From: Mesorhizobium sp. B2-7-2
GTDB lineage: Bacteria; Pseudomonadota; Alphaproteobacteria; Rhizobiales; Rhizobiaceae
Assembly: GCF_006440775.1 (NCBI RefSeq)
Contig: NZ_VFTZ01000020.1
Span: forward strand, 1-64,000
Length of the DNA: 64,000 nucleotides
Reading direction: 5' to 3'
Both the position numbers and the translations under genes were made by a program. Positions within the stretch are counted from its first letter, which is position 1. The number at the start of each line of letters is the position of its first letter. Of this stretch, positions 18,566 to 26,313 are shown one piece after another. The notes beneath the pieces were generated by a model that saw only the letters and a program-made list of their open reading frames with translations, did no database searches and was not told the origin of the DNA.

Positions 18566-18755
18566 GACCGTCCTCTTGATGGTCACCCGCCCTAGCATAC
18601 TCGCCCGGCCGATCAACCCCGCGCGGGCAGGGCCGGGGCTATGCCATGCAGGTCAAGGAACGGTGCTCATGGGTCGCGGCACAAGGCTTGCCGGATGACG
18701 GATAGCCCCGCCGGCGACCGGCCGGCGGGGACGTCGGCACGCGGGATCGGCGAGG

Positions 18756-19055
18756 TCACATCGCCATTTTTTCACATTCGGCCTGGGCCTTCTTGGTCGA
18801 CGTGTCGACCATGTAGGCCTTGCCCTTGGCGTCGGTGATCATCATCATGCAATGCTTGATCGGTTTGGCCATCTTCATCATGTCGGCGCTCATCTTGGCG
18901 TCCGGCATCATGGTGCCCATGTGGCCGTCCGGCATGATCGCGGTGACCTGCCCTCCCTTCATCATCGTCATGGCGCCCATCGTGTCCTCGGCAAAGGCTT
19001 GCGAGGCGCAAAGACCGGCGAGGCCGGCAATGAGCGCGAACTTGATCGAGTGCAT
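18756..19055 (-). CDS. Small exported methionine-rich protein
   Basis: A 99-residue product with signal peptide MHSIKFALIAGLAGLCASQA ending FA|EDT. The mature part is very rich in Met, in clusters such as DTMGAMTMMKGG, MMPDAKMSADMMKMAKPIKH and CMMMITDAKG, with a second Cys near the end (AECEKMAM). Met clusters of this type bind Cu(I) or Ag(I) in periplasmic proteins, so metal binding is a reasonable inference. I do not recognise a named family. The start follows GGGAGTTGTTCA; it has no operon partner. Confidence 0.7.
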   Translation of the reverse strand: MHSIKFALIAGLAGLCASQAFAEDTMGAMTMMKGGQVTAIMPDGHMGTMMPDAKMSADMMKMAKPIKHCMMMITDAKGKAYMVDTSTKKAQAECEKMAM

Positions 19056-19301
19056 TGAACAACTCCCATTGTAGAGGGGCATGGTCGCCCCTTTCAGGTT
19101 CGCGCACGCGTTTCGATTGATTACGCCAACACGAAGATGTGATCGGTTTTTGAGGGCCATCGCCAGTCGCGGCCCCTCCTTCTCCCGCTAGCGGGAGAAG
19201 GAAAGCGGGGCGCATGACTCCGGCGCCGAGCTGTGCTATGCGCCGCGCTTCCTGGCGGCCGATGCTGAAATCGGCCGCAAATCGCTTATATTGGCGCCAC
19301 C

Positions 19302-20534
19302 ATGACCGTTTCGCTTGATCTTACCGCCGAAGGCGCCCGTGATGCCTTGCGCCGCGCAGCACCGGCCGAGAAGCCGTCGCTGATCGGCCTGACCCGCGCC
19401 GAGCTCGGCGAGGCGCTTGTCGACGCCGGCATCGTGCCCGAGCGCCAGGCAAAAATGCGCGCCCAGCAGCTCTGGCACTGGATGTATGTGCGCGGCGTTT
19501 CCGACTTCGCGCATATGTTCAACATCTCCAAGGACCTGCGCGCCGCGCTCGACAAGCATTTCACCGTCGCCCGGCCCGAGATCGTCGAGGAGCAGATCTC
19601 TGCCGACGGCACGCGCAAATGGCTGTTCCGCTTTCCGCCGCGCGGCGCCGGCCGTCCGGTCGAGATCGAGACGGTCTACATTCCCGAGGAAGGCCGCGGC
19701 ACGCTCTGCATCTCCTCGCAGGTCGGCTGCACGCTGACCTGCTCCTTCTGCCACACCGGCACGCAGAAGCTGGTGCGCAACCTCACCGCCGAGGAGATCC
19801 TGGCGCAATTGCTCACCGCGCGCGACCGCCTCGGCGATTTCCCCGACCGCGACACGCCGGACGGCGCCATCGTGCCGGCCGAGGGCCGCAAGGTGTCCAA
19901 CATCGTCATGATGGGCATGGGCGAGCCGCTCTACAATTTCGAGGCGGTGAAGAAGGCGCTGCTGATCGCCTCCGATGGCGACGGGCTTTCGCTGTCGAAG
20001 CGGCGGATCACGCTGTCTACCTCCGGCGTGGTGCCGGAAATCTTCCGCACCGGCGAGGAGATCGGCGTGATGTTGGCGATCTCGCTGCACGCCACCAATG
20101 ACGATCTGCGTGACCTGCTGGTGCCGATCAACAAGAAGTTCCCGTTGAAGGAGCTGATCGCCGCCTGCAAGGCCTATCCCGGCCTCTCCAACGCCAAGCG
20201 CATCACCTTCGAATATGTGATGCTGAAGGATGTCAACGATTCCCTCGACGACGCCAAGGCGCTGGTGAAGCTCTTGAAGGGCATTCCTGCCAAGATCAAC
20301 CTGATCCCGTTCAATCCCTGGCCCGGCACCAACTACCAGTGCTCGGACTGGGAGACGATCGAGAAGTTTGCCGACTACATAAACAATGCCGGCTATGCTT
20401 CGCCGATCCGCACCCCGCGCGGCCGCGACATCCTCGCCGCCTGCGGCCAGCTGAAGTCGGAATCCGAGCGCATGCGCAAGGTCGACCGGCTGGCGCTCGA
20501 AGCCATGATGATCGCAGGGCACGGCGAGGCGTGA
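19302..20534 (+). CDS. rlmN: 23S rRNA (adenine2503-C2)/tRNA methyltransferase
   Basis: Radical SAM methylase that places the C2 methyl on A2503 of 23S rRNA and A37 of some tRNAs. The 410 residues include the CxxxCxxC cluster motif in SSQVGCTLTCSFCHTGTQK, GMGEPLYNFEAV, STSGVVPEI, the NPWPGTNYQCSDWE region, and the late methyl-carrier Cys in DILAACGQLK. Its stop overlaps the GTG of the following membrane protein gene (GTGA), so the two are translationally coupled. Confidence 0.97.
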   Translation: MTVSLDLTAEGARDALRRAAPAEKPSLIGLTRAELGEALVDAGIVPERQAKMRAQQLWHWMYVRGVSDFAHMFNISKDLRAALDKHFTVARPEIVEEQISADGTRKWLFRFPPRGAGRPVEIETVYIPEEGRGTLCISSQVGCTLTCSFCHTGTQKLVRNLTAEEILAQLLTARDRLGDFPDRDTPDGAIVPAEGRKVSNIVMMGMGEPLYNFEAVKKALLIASDGDGLSLSKRRITLSTSGVVPEIFRTGEEIGVMLAISLHATNDDLRDLLVPINKKFPLKELIAACKAYPGLSNAKRITFEYVMLKDVNDSLDDAKALVKLLKGIPAKINLIPFNPWPGTNYQCSDWETIEKFADYINNAGYASPIRTPRGRDILAACGQLKSESERMRKVDRLALEAMMIAGHGEA

Positions 20535-20998
20535 GGCGCCTCGTCGCCTACATCATTCGCTTCGCCGTCATCCTGATCGGCTATGTCGTCGGCTCGCTGG
20601 CGGCGAGCGCCTTCCTCAACATCCTGGTCCTGGCGCATCTGGGCTACACCCCGGCCGATCCGCAGCCGACGGCCACCGCGTCGCTCTATTTCTCGGTGCC
20701 TTTCGTGGCGCTGTTCGTCGCCTATTTCGCCTTCATGCCGGCGGCGGTCGTCATTTTGATCGCCGAGGTGCTCGGCCGGCGCGACTGGCTGTTCTACGCG
20801 CTCGGCGGCGCCGTCATCGCCGTCGTTTTCCTCGGCTTCGTGCCTAATGTGGGCGACGCCAATTTCGACGTCACCGAAACCAACGCCAGATTCGCCGTGA
20901 TCGGCGCCGGCATGGTCGGTGGCATCTTCTACTGGATCTCCGCCGGCCGCTGGGCCGGAAGCTGGCGGCGCGAGCCGTTGCTTGATCCGCTGGCTTAA
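20531..20998 (+). CDS. Hypothetical four-helix membrane protein
   Basis: A 155-residue protein starting with GTG inside the rlmN stop. It has about four transmembrane segments (LVAYIIRFAVILIGYVVGSL, then VPFVALFVAYFAFMPAAVVI, WLFYALGGAVIAVVFLGFV and FAVIGAGMVGGIFYWISA). I recognise no named domain. Coupling to rlmN is common among Rhizobiales but does not point to a role. Confidence that it is a gene comes from the overlap, continuous codon usage and clean helices. Confidence 0.75.
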   Translation: MRRLVAYIIRFAVILIGYVVGSLAASAFLNILVLAHLGYTPADPQPTATASLYFSVPFVALFVAYFAFMPAAVVILIAEVLGRRDWLFYALGGAVIAVVFLGFVPNVGDANFDVTETNARFAVIGAGMVGGIFYWISAGRWAGSWRREPLLDPLA

Positions 20999-21055
20999 GC
21001 GTGGGAACGTGCCGGCCAGCCCGCCGGAACACTCACTGGCGCATGCCGGAGCAGC

Positions 21056-21655
21056 CTATCCGATAACGATCACCTTTCCGGTGATGGCTCCCTCGACGCT
21101 CTTCGCGTAGGCAAGACCGACCCGTTTCGAAGAAACGGGTTCGTGGCCGGGAAACCATTCTCCATAGCGCGGCGCGGAAACGTCCAGAAGCCCCGGGCTC
21201 ACCACGTTGATGCGCAGACCACGCGGCATTTCGATTGCCGCGCCGACGACGAAGCCGCCAAGAGCGCCATTCGCCGTCGCAGCCGCCGCCCCCGTTCGGA
21301 TTGGATCGCGGTCCAGCACGCCGCTCGTCAAGGTGAAGGATCCCGCCTCGTTGACGATATCAAGTCCCGCCAGGACCAGATTGACCTGCCCCAGCACCTT
21401 GTTCCTGAGGCCGAGCATGAAACTCTCTTCCGTATAATCGTGCAACGGGCTGAAATGAACGTCGCCTGCTGTCGAAACGACGGCATCCACTTTGCCGCAA
21501 CTTGCATACATGGCATCGACCGATGCGCGGTTCGCCATGTCGACCCGGATATCGCCGCTGGAGCGCCCTGCCCTGATGATCTCGTGGCGACTTTCCAGCT
21601 CGGCGCACACGGCTTTGCCGATGTCGCCCTCGGCACCGACAACGACAATCCTCAC
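21056..21655 (-). CDS. Short-chain dehydrogenase/reductase
   Basis: A 199-residue SDR with an N-terminal Rossmann fold IVVVGAEGDIGKAVCAEL. The glycine motif is GAEGDIG instead of TGxxxGxG. The active-site region reads TLTSGVLDRDP and TANGALGGFVVGAA, so the Tyr of YxxxK is replaced, as in short atypical SDRs. INVVSPGLL is the usual downstream motif. Its GTG overlaps the stop of the MerR gene (GTGA). Substrate unknown; control by the adjacent MerR protein is likely. Confidence 0.85.
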   Translation of the reverse strand: MRIVVVGAEGDIGKAVCAELESRHEIIRAGRSSGDIRVDMANRASVDAMYASCGKVDAVVSTAGDVHFSPLHDYTEESFMLGLRNKVLGQVNLVLAGLDIVNEAGSFTLTSGVLDRDPIRTGAAAATANGALGGFVVGAAIEMPRGLRINVVSPGLLDVSAPRYGEWFPGHEPVSSKRVGLAYAKSVEGAITGKVIVIG

Positions 21656-22008
21656 GACGCCGCGATCTCGTCATACCGCTTCAGCTTGTGCGCAAGGATT
21701 TCGGCACAACGGTCCAGGACCACGCGTTGCTTGTCGAGCTGTTCGGAGTGGCCCAGAAGAATTCGCCTTCGCTCTGGGATCGTTTCGTTGCCCCTTTGGT
21801 AGAGGCACGCAAAGTACCGCATCGTTTCCATCCGCATGCCGGTGTCGCGCAGGGACGACAGCAGGACGAGCCAATCGACGTCCACCGCCGAAAAGCGACG
21901 CTTGCCATCTCTTCCGCGTTCGACCGGCGGAAGCAGCCCCGCCTTTTCATAGTATCGGATGGTATCGATACTGAGTCCGCTGGTGGACGCAGCCTCTGAA
22001 ATCCGCAT
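21652..22008 (-). CDS. MerR family transcriptional regulator
   Basis: A 118-residue regulator with the MerR winged helix at the N-terminus (MRISEAASTSGLSIDTIRYYEKAGLLPP) and a dimerisation coiled coil ending DRCAEILAHKLKRYDEI. It has no metal-binding Cys cluster at the C-terminus, so it probably senses an organic compound or redox signal. It is co-transcribed and overlapping with the SDR gene. A typical MerR promoter with a 19-base spacer and a dyad lies just upstream, which implies self-regulation and control of the SDR. Confidence 0.92.
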   Translation of the reverse strand: MRISEAASTSGLSIDTIRYYEKAGLLPPVERGRDGKRRFSAVDVDWLVLLSSLRDTGMRMETMRYFACLYQRGNETIPERRRILLGHSEQLDKQRVVLDRCAEILAHKLKRYDEIAAS

Positions 22009-22038
22009 GCCTTGCCCTTGGTTTACACTGTGCAGACC

Positions 22039-22069
22039 AGGCTACCGTCCTGGAGTAACTCCAGGTCAA
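22039..22069 (-). promoter_or_regulatory. MerR-type promoter and operator
   Basis: On the minus strand -35 TTGACC (22064-22069) and -10 TAGCCT (22039-22044) are separated by 19 bases, the long spacer that MerR proteins remodel. The spacer holds the dyad CCTGGAGTTACTCCAGG. It lies 31 bases before the MerR start. Confidence 0.8.
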
Positions 22070-22109
22070 GGACTTTTCTCTGAAACAGCGCCGGAGGGGC
22101 GATGGAAGC

Positions 22110-22751
22110 CTACTTCGCCTGCGCGGTCAGGATCTTGAGCGCGAAGGCCGAGAACACGCCGCCGAACAGGTAGTCGACCACACGCGTCACCCGCGGGCTT
22201 GCCTTCATCGCCGCCGAGAACTTCTCCGCCGCCAGCACCATCGGCGCCGTCACCGGGATCGACAGCACGATGAACATCACGCCGAGGAAGAACAACTTTC
22301 CGGACGCATTCGGATCGTGCGCGGAGACGAATTGCGGCAGAAAGGTCATGAAGAACAGGATGATCTTGGGGTTGAGCAGGTTGACCCCGAGCCCGGCCGC
22401 CCAGCTGCGGAACAACGAGACCTGCGGTCCGGTTTTCTTCACCGGCGAAAAAGCCGAGCCCTTGGCGATCGCCTGAAAAGCCAGGAACACCAGATAGCCG
22501 GCGCCAAAAATCTTCAAGATGAAGAAGGCCATCGGCGAAGCGACGATCAGCGCCGAGATGCCGACGACCACCAGGGTGGTGTGGATCAGTGTGCCGCAGA
22601 GCGCGCCGACCATGGAGGCAAAGCCGGTGGCGCGGCCCTGGCTCAGCGTGCGCGACACGAACAGCGTCATGTCCGGCCCCGGCGTGATCGCCAGGATCAC
22701 CGTGGCAATGGCGAACTGGATCAGCGTCGAAGTGTCGGGAATGAAGGACAT
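22110..22751 (-). CDS. LysE family amino-acid exporter
   Basis: A 213-residue RhtB/LysE-type translocator with about six membrane segments. The conserved N-terminal ITPGPDMTLFVSRTLSQGR and AGLGVNLLNPKIILFFMTFLP are diagnostic. It exports an amino acid or homoserine-lactone-like compound; which one is not readable. The start at 22751 (MSFIPDTSTLIQ) gives the normal beginning; longer frames upstream lack similarity. It lies upstream of, and in the same direction as, the MerR/SDR pair, but 100 bases and a separate promoter intervene. Confidence 0.9.
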   Translation of the reverse strand: MSFIPDTSTLIQFAIATVILAITPGPDMTLFVSRTLSQGRATGFASMVGALCGTLIHTTLVVVGISALIVASPMAFFILKIFGAGYLVFLAFQAIAKGSAFSPVKKTGPQVSLFRSWAAGLGVNLLNPKIILFFMTFLPQFVSAHDPNASGKLFFLGVMFIVLSIPVTAPMVLAAEKFSAAMKASPRVTRVVDYLFGGVFSAFALKILTAQAK

Positions 22752-22913
22752 GGGGAAGCCCCTGCGGGAAGACTGGTTTCTATAACGCAGCTGCCTTGCC
22801 GATGCCAGCGACTGGTCGGCGCAGCCTCTGGTCCAGCATTGGCAACAACCAGCCTCCAGGACGCTTTCTTCAGGCAATCGTTGATGTCGGCGCCGCCCCT
22901 CATTGCCGTGCCG

Positions 22914-23056
22914 GGCATTTCTCCCCGTTTACGGGAAGAAAGAGGCCGGCCGCAACCTTGGCGCATCCCTGCAACGTTGGAGATTGGCGAAAGCGACGAT
23001 GACAGCCCCCTTCTCCCCGTTCACGGGGAGAAGATGGCGGCAGCCAGATGAGGGGC
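22914..23056. repeat. Palindromic repeat related to family B
   Basis: Arms ATTTCTCCCCGTTTACGGGA and CCTTCTCCCCGTTCACGGGG flank a centre that includes GCAACGTTGGAGATTGGCGA at 22971, a core also seen in family A centres. It sits before argG. Confidence 0.75.
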
Positions 23057-23184
23057 GGCGCAAACGTCCAAAGATTTCTAACTGCAGCCTCTGAGCCATA
23101 GCACGCGGCCGTTCGTCTCTTGCGCCGCCCGGAAAGGCCGTGATACCTCGCCCGCGAAGTTATTTTCCCGCGGAACCGCCAAAA

Positions 23185-24405
23185 ATGTCCAAAACCAAGA
23201 ACGTCAAGAAAGTCGTGCTCGCCTATTCCGGCGGCCTCGACACCTCGATCATCCTGAAATGGCTGCAGACCGAGCTCGGCGCCGAAGTCGTCACCTTCAC
23301 CGCCGATCTCGGCCAGGGTGGTGAGCTCGAGCCGGCGCGCCGCAAGGCCGAGATGATGGGCATCAACGACATCCGCATCGTCGACGTGCGCGAGGAATTC
23401 GTCGCCGACTTCGTCTTCCCGATGTTCCGCGCCAACACCGTCTATGAAGGCACCTATCTGCTCGGCACCTCGATCGCCCGGCCGCTGATCTCCAAGCATC
23501 TGGTCGAGATCGCCAGGGAGACCGGCGCCGACGCCATTGCCCATGGCGCCACCGGCAAGGGCAACGACCAGGTCCGCTTCGAGCTTTCGGCTTACGCGCT
23601 CAACCCCGACATCAAGGTCATCGCGCCGTGGCGCGACTGGTCGTTCAAGTCGCGCACCGACCTTCTCAACTTCGCCGAGCAGCACCAGATCCCGGTGCCG
23701 AAGGACAAGCGCGGCGACGCGCCCTTCTCGGTCGACGCCAACCTCCTGCACTCCTCCTCCGAAGGCAAGGTGCTGGAGGATCCGTGGAGCGAGCCGCCGG
23801 AATTCGTGCATCAGCGCACCGTCTCGCCGATGGACGCGCCCGATGTCGTCACCGAGATCGAGATCGAGTTCCTCAAGGGCGATCCGGTCGCGCTCAACGG
23901 CAAGAAGCTGTCGCCGGCCACCATGCTGGCGGCGCTCAACGACCTTGGCCGCGACAACGGCATCGGCCGCCTCGACCTGGTCGAGAACCGTTTTGTCGGC
24001 ATGAAGTCGCGCGGCGTCTACGAGACGCCCGGCGGCACCATCCTGATCGCCGCCCACCGGGCGATCGAATCGATCACGCTCGACCGGGGTGCTGCCCACC
24101 TCAAGGACGAGCTCATGCCGCGCTATGCCGAGCTCATCTATAACGGCTTCTGGTTCTCGCCCGAGCGCGTGATGCTGCAGGCGATGATCGACAAGAGCCA
24201 GGACGACGTCGAAGGCACGGTGCGGCTGAAGCTCTACAAGGGCAATGTCATCGTCACCGGCCGCAAGTCGAAGAAGACGCTCTATTCCGATGCGCTGGTC
24301 ACCTTCGAGGATGACCGCGGCGCCTACGACCAGAAGGATGCCGAAGGGTTTATCCGACTGAATGGATTGAGGCTGAGGACGCTGGCGGCAAGGAACCGTC
24401 GCTGA
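23185..24405 (+). CDS. argG: Argininosuccinate synthase
   Basis: Condenses citrulline and aspartate with ATP to argininosuccinate in arginine synthesis; cytoplasmic. The 406 residues start MSKTKNVKKVVLAYSGGLDT, with the P-loop-like SGGLDTS at 15-21, followed by GATGKGNDQVRFE and YETPGGTILIAAHRAIES, all standard. The start at 23185 was chosen over an upstream Met because the family begins there. No other arg gene is adjacent; a palindromic repeat follows the stop. Confidence 0.97.
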   Translation: MSKTKNVKKVVLAYSGGLDTSIILKWLQTELGAEVVTFTADLGQGGELEPARRKAEMMGINDIRIVDVREEFVADFVFPMFRANTVYEGTYLLGTSIARPLISKHLVEIARETGADAIAHGATGKGNDQVRFELSAYALNPDIKVIAPWRDWSFKSRTDLLNFAEQHQIPVPKDKRGDAPFSVDANLLHSSSEGKVLEDPWSEPPEFVHQRTVSPMDAPDVVTEIEIEFLKGDPVALNGKKLSPATMLAALNDLGRDNGIGRLDLVENRFVGMKSRGVYETPGGTILIAAHRAIESITLDRGAAHLKDELMPRYAELIYNGFWFSPERVMLQAMIDKSQDDVEGTVRLKLYKGNVIVTGRKSKKTLYSDALVTFEDDRGAYDQKDAEGFIRLNGLRLRTLAARNRR

Positions 24406-24410
24406 CGCTG

Positions 24411-24466
24411 CTGATCTCCCCCCTTGCGGGGGAGATGCCCGGCAGGGCAGAGGGGGTGCTGTCCCG
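24411..24466. repeat. Family A repeat, single arm
   Basis: One arm of the family A element (CTGATCTCCCCCCTTGCGGG, AGATGCCCGGCAGGGCAGAG) directly after the argG stop. Confidence 0.8.
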
Positions 24467-24479
24467 CCCACCGATTCTT

Positions 24480-24985
24480 CGTCATTCTAGGGCGGAGCAA
24501 GGAGCGAAGCGACGCGCGCAGACCCTAGAATCCATGCCGTGACGCCTGAGCGCCGCCACGGTGCAGAACGCTCACCAGCCAATTCCGCGAAAGAGCTCGA
24601 ACCACTCCGGATTGCTCTTCTCGATCAGTTCAACCTTCCATCGGCGTGGCCAACGTTTCAATGGCGTCTCACGCTGGATGGCATCAGCGATGTCGAAAAA
24701 TTCCTTGTACCAGACGAGACGCTGCACGCCGTAACGGCTGGCGAAGCCGAGCCTGGCCGGTCTTGTGCTCGGGATCCGACGCGCGAGGTCGTTGGTGACA
24801 CCGATATAGATCGTGCCGCCTTTCTGGCTTGCTGTCATGTAGACATAGCCTGTCATGTTGCGATCTTAGCTGGTGCTGTCGCCAACGGCTATTCTGGACG
24901 GCAGCAGTCTACGGCCAATGTCACGGCATGGATTCTAGGGTCTTCGCGCGTCGCTTCGCTCCTTGCTCCGCCCTAGAATGACGAA
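24480..24985. mobile_element. Paired-arm family C element carrying a GIY-YIG nuclease gene
   Basis: The left arm (24482-24543, CATTCTAGGGCGGAGCAAGG to CCTAGAATCCATGCCGTGAC) and the inverted right arm (about 24918-24982) bracket the nuclease gene. Immediately inside, GCGCCGCCACGGTGCAGAA matches the gene-less copy at 40873 (GCGCCGCCAACCGTGCAGAA), and CTACGGCCAA matches CTACGGCAAC beside its right arm. Each arm is itself palindromic at its ends. It looks like an autonomous parent of the short copies; mobility is inferred, not shown. Confidence 0.6.
24572..24856 (-). CDS. GIY-YIG nuclease family protein
   Basis: A 94-residue single-domain GIY-YIG endonuclease of the short UPF0213-like group. It opens GYVYMTASQKGGTIYIGVTN with both family Tyr residues, keeps LARRI with the catalytic-type Arg, and ends WPRRWKVELIEKSNPEW. 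The segment that normally reads RRxxEHKxGxxxGF instead reads RRIPSTRPARLGF. EHKTGQ is found in the next frame at the same place, so two compensating single-base indels seem to have scrambled about 8 residues (24746-24773). The gene fills the centre of a paired palindromic repeat. Activity is uncertain. Confidence 0.8.
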   Translation of the reverse strand: MTGYVYMTASQKGGTIYIGVTNDLARRIPSTRPARLGFASRYGVQRLVWYKEFFDIADAIQRETPLKRWPRRWKVELIEKSNPEWFELFRGIGW

Positions 24986-25096
24986 GGTTAGGTCGCCACT
25001 TCACGCGCAAGAACCCCTCTGTCGCCTGCGGCGACATCTCCGCCAGGGCCCCGAGGGAAGTGATTCCCACTTCCCGGTTTTCGCCAATCTCCAAGC

Positions 25097-25123
25097 CAAA
25101 AAAGCCCGGCGCGTGGCCGAGCT
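25097..25123 (-). terminator. Intrinsic terminator of the lytic transglycosylase gene
   Basis: AGCTCGGC pairs with GCCGGGCT and is followed on the minus strand by TTTTTT, 24 bases beyond the stop. Confidence 0.8.
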
Positions 25124-25146
25124 TTTCCGTGGAATGACGATCTCGA

Positions 25147-25950
25147 TCAGTTCGCGTCAATCGCCTCGGCTATTTGGGCGATGGCCTGCTGGTAGACGCT
25201 TGCCGAGTTCCAGCCCGCGATCGCGCCCATATTGGCCTCATAGCTCGCGCCGGCATGCCAGCCATGCGCCTTGAGATAATTGGCGGTGGAAGCCAGCGCC
25301 GTGTTGCGGTCGCGCAGGTTTCCGCTGCCGACGCCATATTTCAGCACATTTCCGGGCAGGAACTGGGTGTGGCCGATCTCGCCATGCATGGCGCCGACCG
25401 AGGAGGCGCTCAGCGCGCCGCGATCGACGAGCTTCAGCGCCGCGATGGCATGCGGGGTAAAATAGTCCGGGCGGCGGCAGTCATAGGCGAGCGTCAGAAT
25501 GGCCGACACCGTGTTCTGGTTGCCCATCGAGGCGCCGAAGCCGGTTTCCATGCCCCAGATGGCGAGCAGCACGCCCGGCGGCACGCCATAGGTCCGCTCG
25601 ATATTCGCGAACATCGCCGCGTTGGCCTTCTTCAGCGCGCGGCCTCTCGAGATGATCGCGGACGCCCCGCGGCGTTTCATGAAAGCCTCCACCGAGCCGC
25701 TGAAAGCCTTGTGGATGGCGCGATCGGCCGAAATCGTCCTTGTCGCGTAGGTCGCCCCCTCCAGCGCCGAAAGCCCCCTTTGGCCGACGCCTTCGGCTCT
25801 GGCCTCGGCGGCAAAATCCTGCTTCCAGGCGTCGAAGCCGGCGCCATTCTTGCCACAGCTGGCCGCGGCTTCAGCGCCTGTCGCCAGCCCAAGCATCGCC
25901 ACCACCGCCGCGGCGCCCGCGAAAATCCTTCTTTTGGCAAAAAATGCCAT
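25147..25950 (-). CDS. Lytic murein transglycosylase (MltB family)
   Basis: A 267-residue peptidoglycan-cleaving enzyme with a signal sequence ending near GLATGAEA|AAS. The SLT_2/MltB fold is shown by FDAWKQDFAAEARAEGV, RTYGVPPGVLLAIWGMETGF (catalytic Glu in WGMETGFG), HTQFLPGNVLKYGVG and TANYLKAHGW. It makes 1,6-anhydro-muropeptides and acts at the inner face of the cell wall. The start at 25950 (MAFFAKRRIFAG) gives the signal peptide. No lipobox Cys is seen at the cleavage site, so it is probably soluble in the periplasm. Confidence 0.9.
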   Translation of the reverse strand: MAFFAKRRIFAGAAAVVAMLGLATGAEAAASCGKNGAGFDAWKQDFAAEARAEGVGQRGLSALEGATYATRTISADRAIHKAFSGSVEAFMKRRGASAIISRGRALKKANAAMFANIERTYGVPPGVLLAIWGMETGFGASMGNQNTVSAILTLAYDCRRPDYFTPHAIAALKLVDRGALSASSVGAMHGEIGHTQFLPGNVLKYGVGSGNLRDRNTALASTANYLKAHGWHAGASYEANMGAIAGWNSASVYQQAIAQIAEAIDAN

Positions 25951-26098
25951 GTCCTTCTCCTGGTTGCCTTGAATCACGTCCCGGTGGCGAATTTGCCAGC
26001 GAAACGCCCGGTTGTCACCGCCCTCGCTGGGGACGTGACACCCGACACTGGCGAAAGAAGGGCAATTTGCCCGCGATCGGCCATCAGGTGTGGCGGAC

Positions 26099-26161
26099 TT
26101 GCCTCATGAAGACGTCGATATCGTGGTTGTTGCCGCCGGTCCGACGGGACTTGCCGCGGCT
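26099..26161 (+). pseudogene. 5' relic of a FAD-dependent monooxygenase-like gene
   Basis: One frame reads PHEDVDIVVVAAGPTGLAAA, the N-terminal FAD-binding strand-turn-helix of aromatic-ring or UbiH-type flavoproteins, with GxGPxG degraded to AAGPTG and the first codon TTG where ATG would be expected. It ends exactly where a palindromic repeat starts (TAAAGCGCC). This looks like a 21-codon remnant of a gene cut by the repeat. It is short, so chance similarity cannot be excluded. Confidence 0.45.
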
Positions 26162-26256
26162 AAAGCGCCTTGCGCCCGCTCACGCCGTTTTGACCGGAAC
26201 CCCGAGAAATCGTGGAACAAATCGTGAGCGGCGGAAAGGCGCTTTAGCCGGAACGC
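26159..26256. repeat. Palindromic repeat with CTAAAGCGCC ends
   Basis: Inverted ends CTAAAGCGCCTTGCGCC and GGAAAGGCGCTTTAG enclose CGTTTTGACCGGAACCCC and CGAGAAATCGTGG. RIME-like in layout; a single copy in the window. Confidence 0.7.
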
Positions 26257-26313
26257 ATTAAGCCTTGGTTTCGTTTCCGACCGCGAGGGAGAGTGGAAAA
26301 ACGGAGTGAAACC

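Noticed and set aside
18700..18735. Intrinsic terminator downstream of the Met-rich protein gene
   Set aside because: The hairpin CCCCGCCGGC/GCCGGCGGGG is strong but no T-run follows on either strand.
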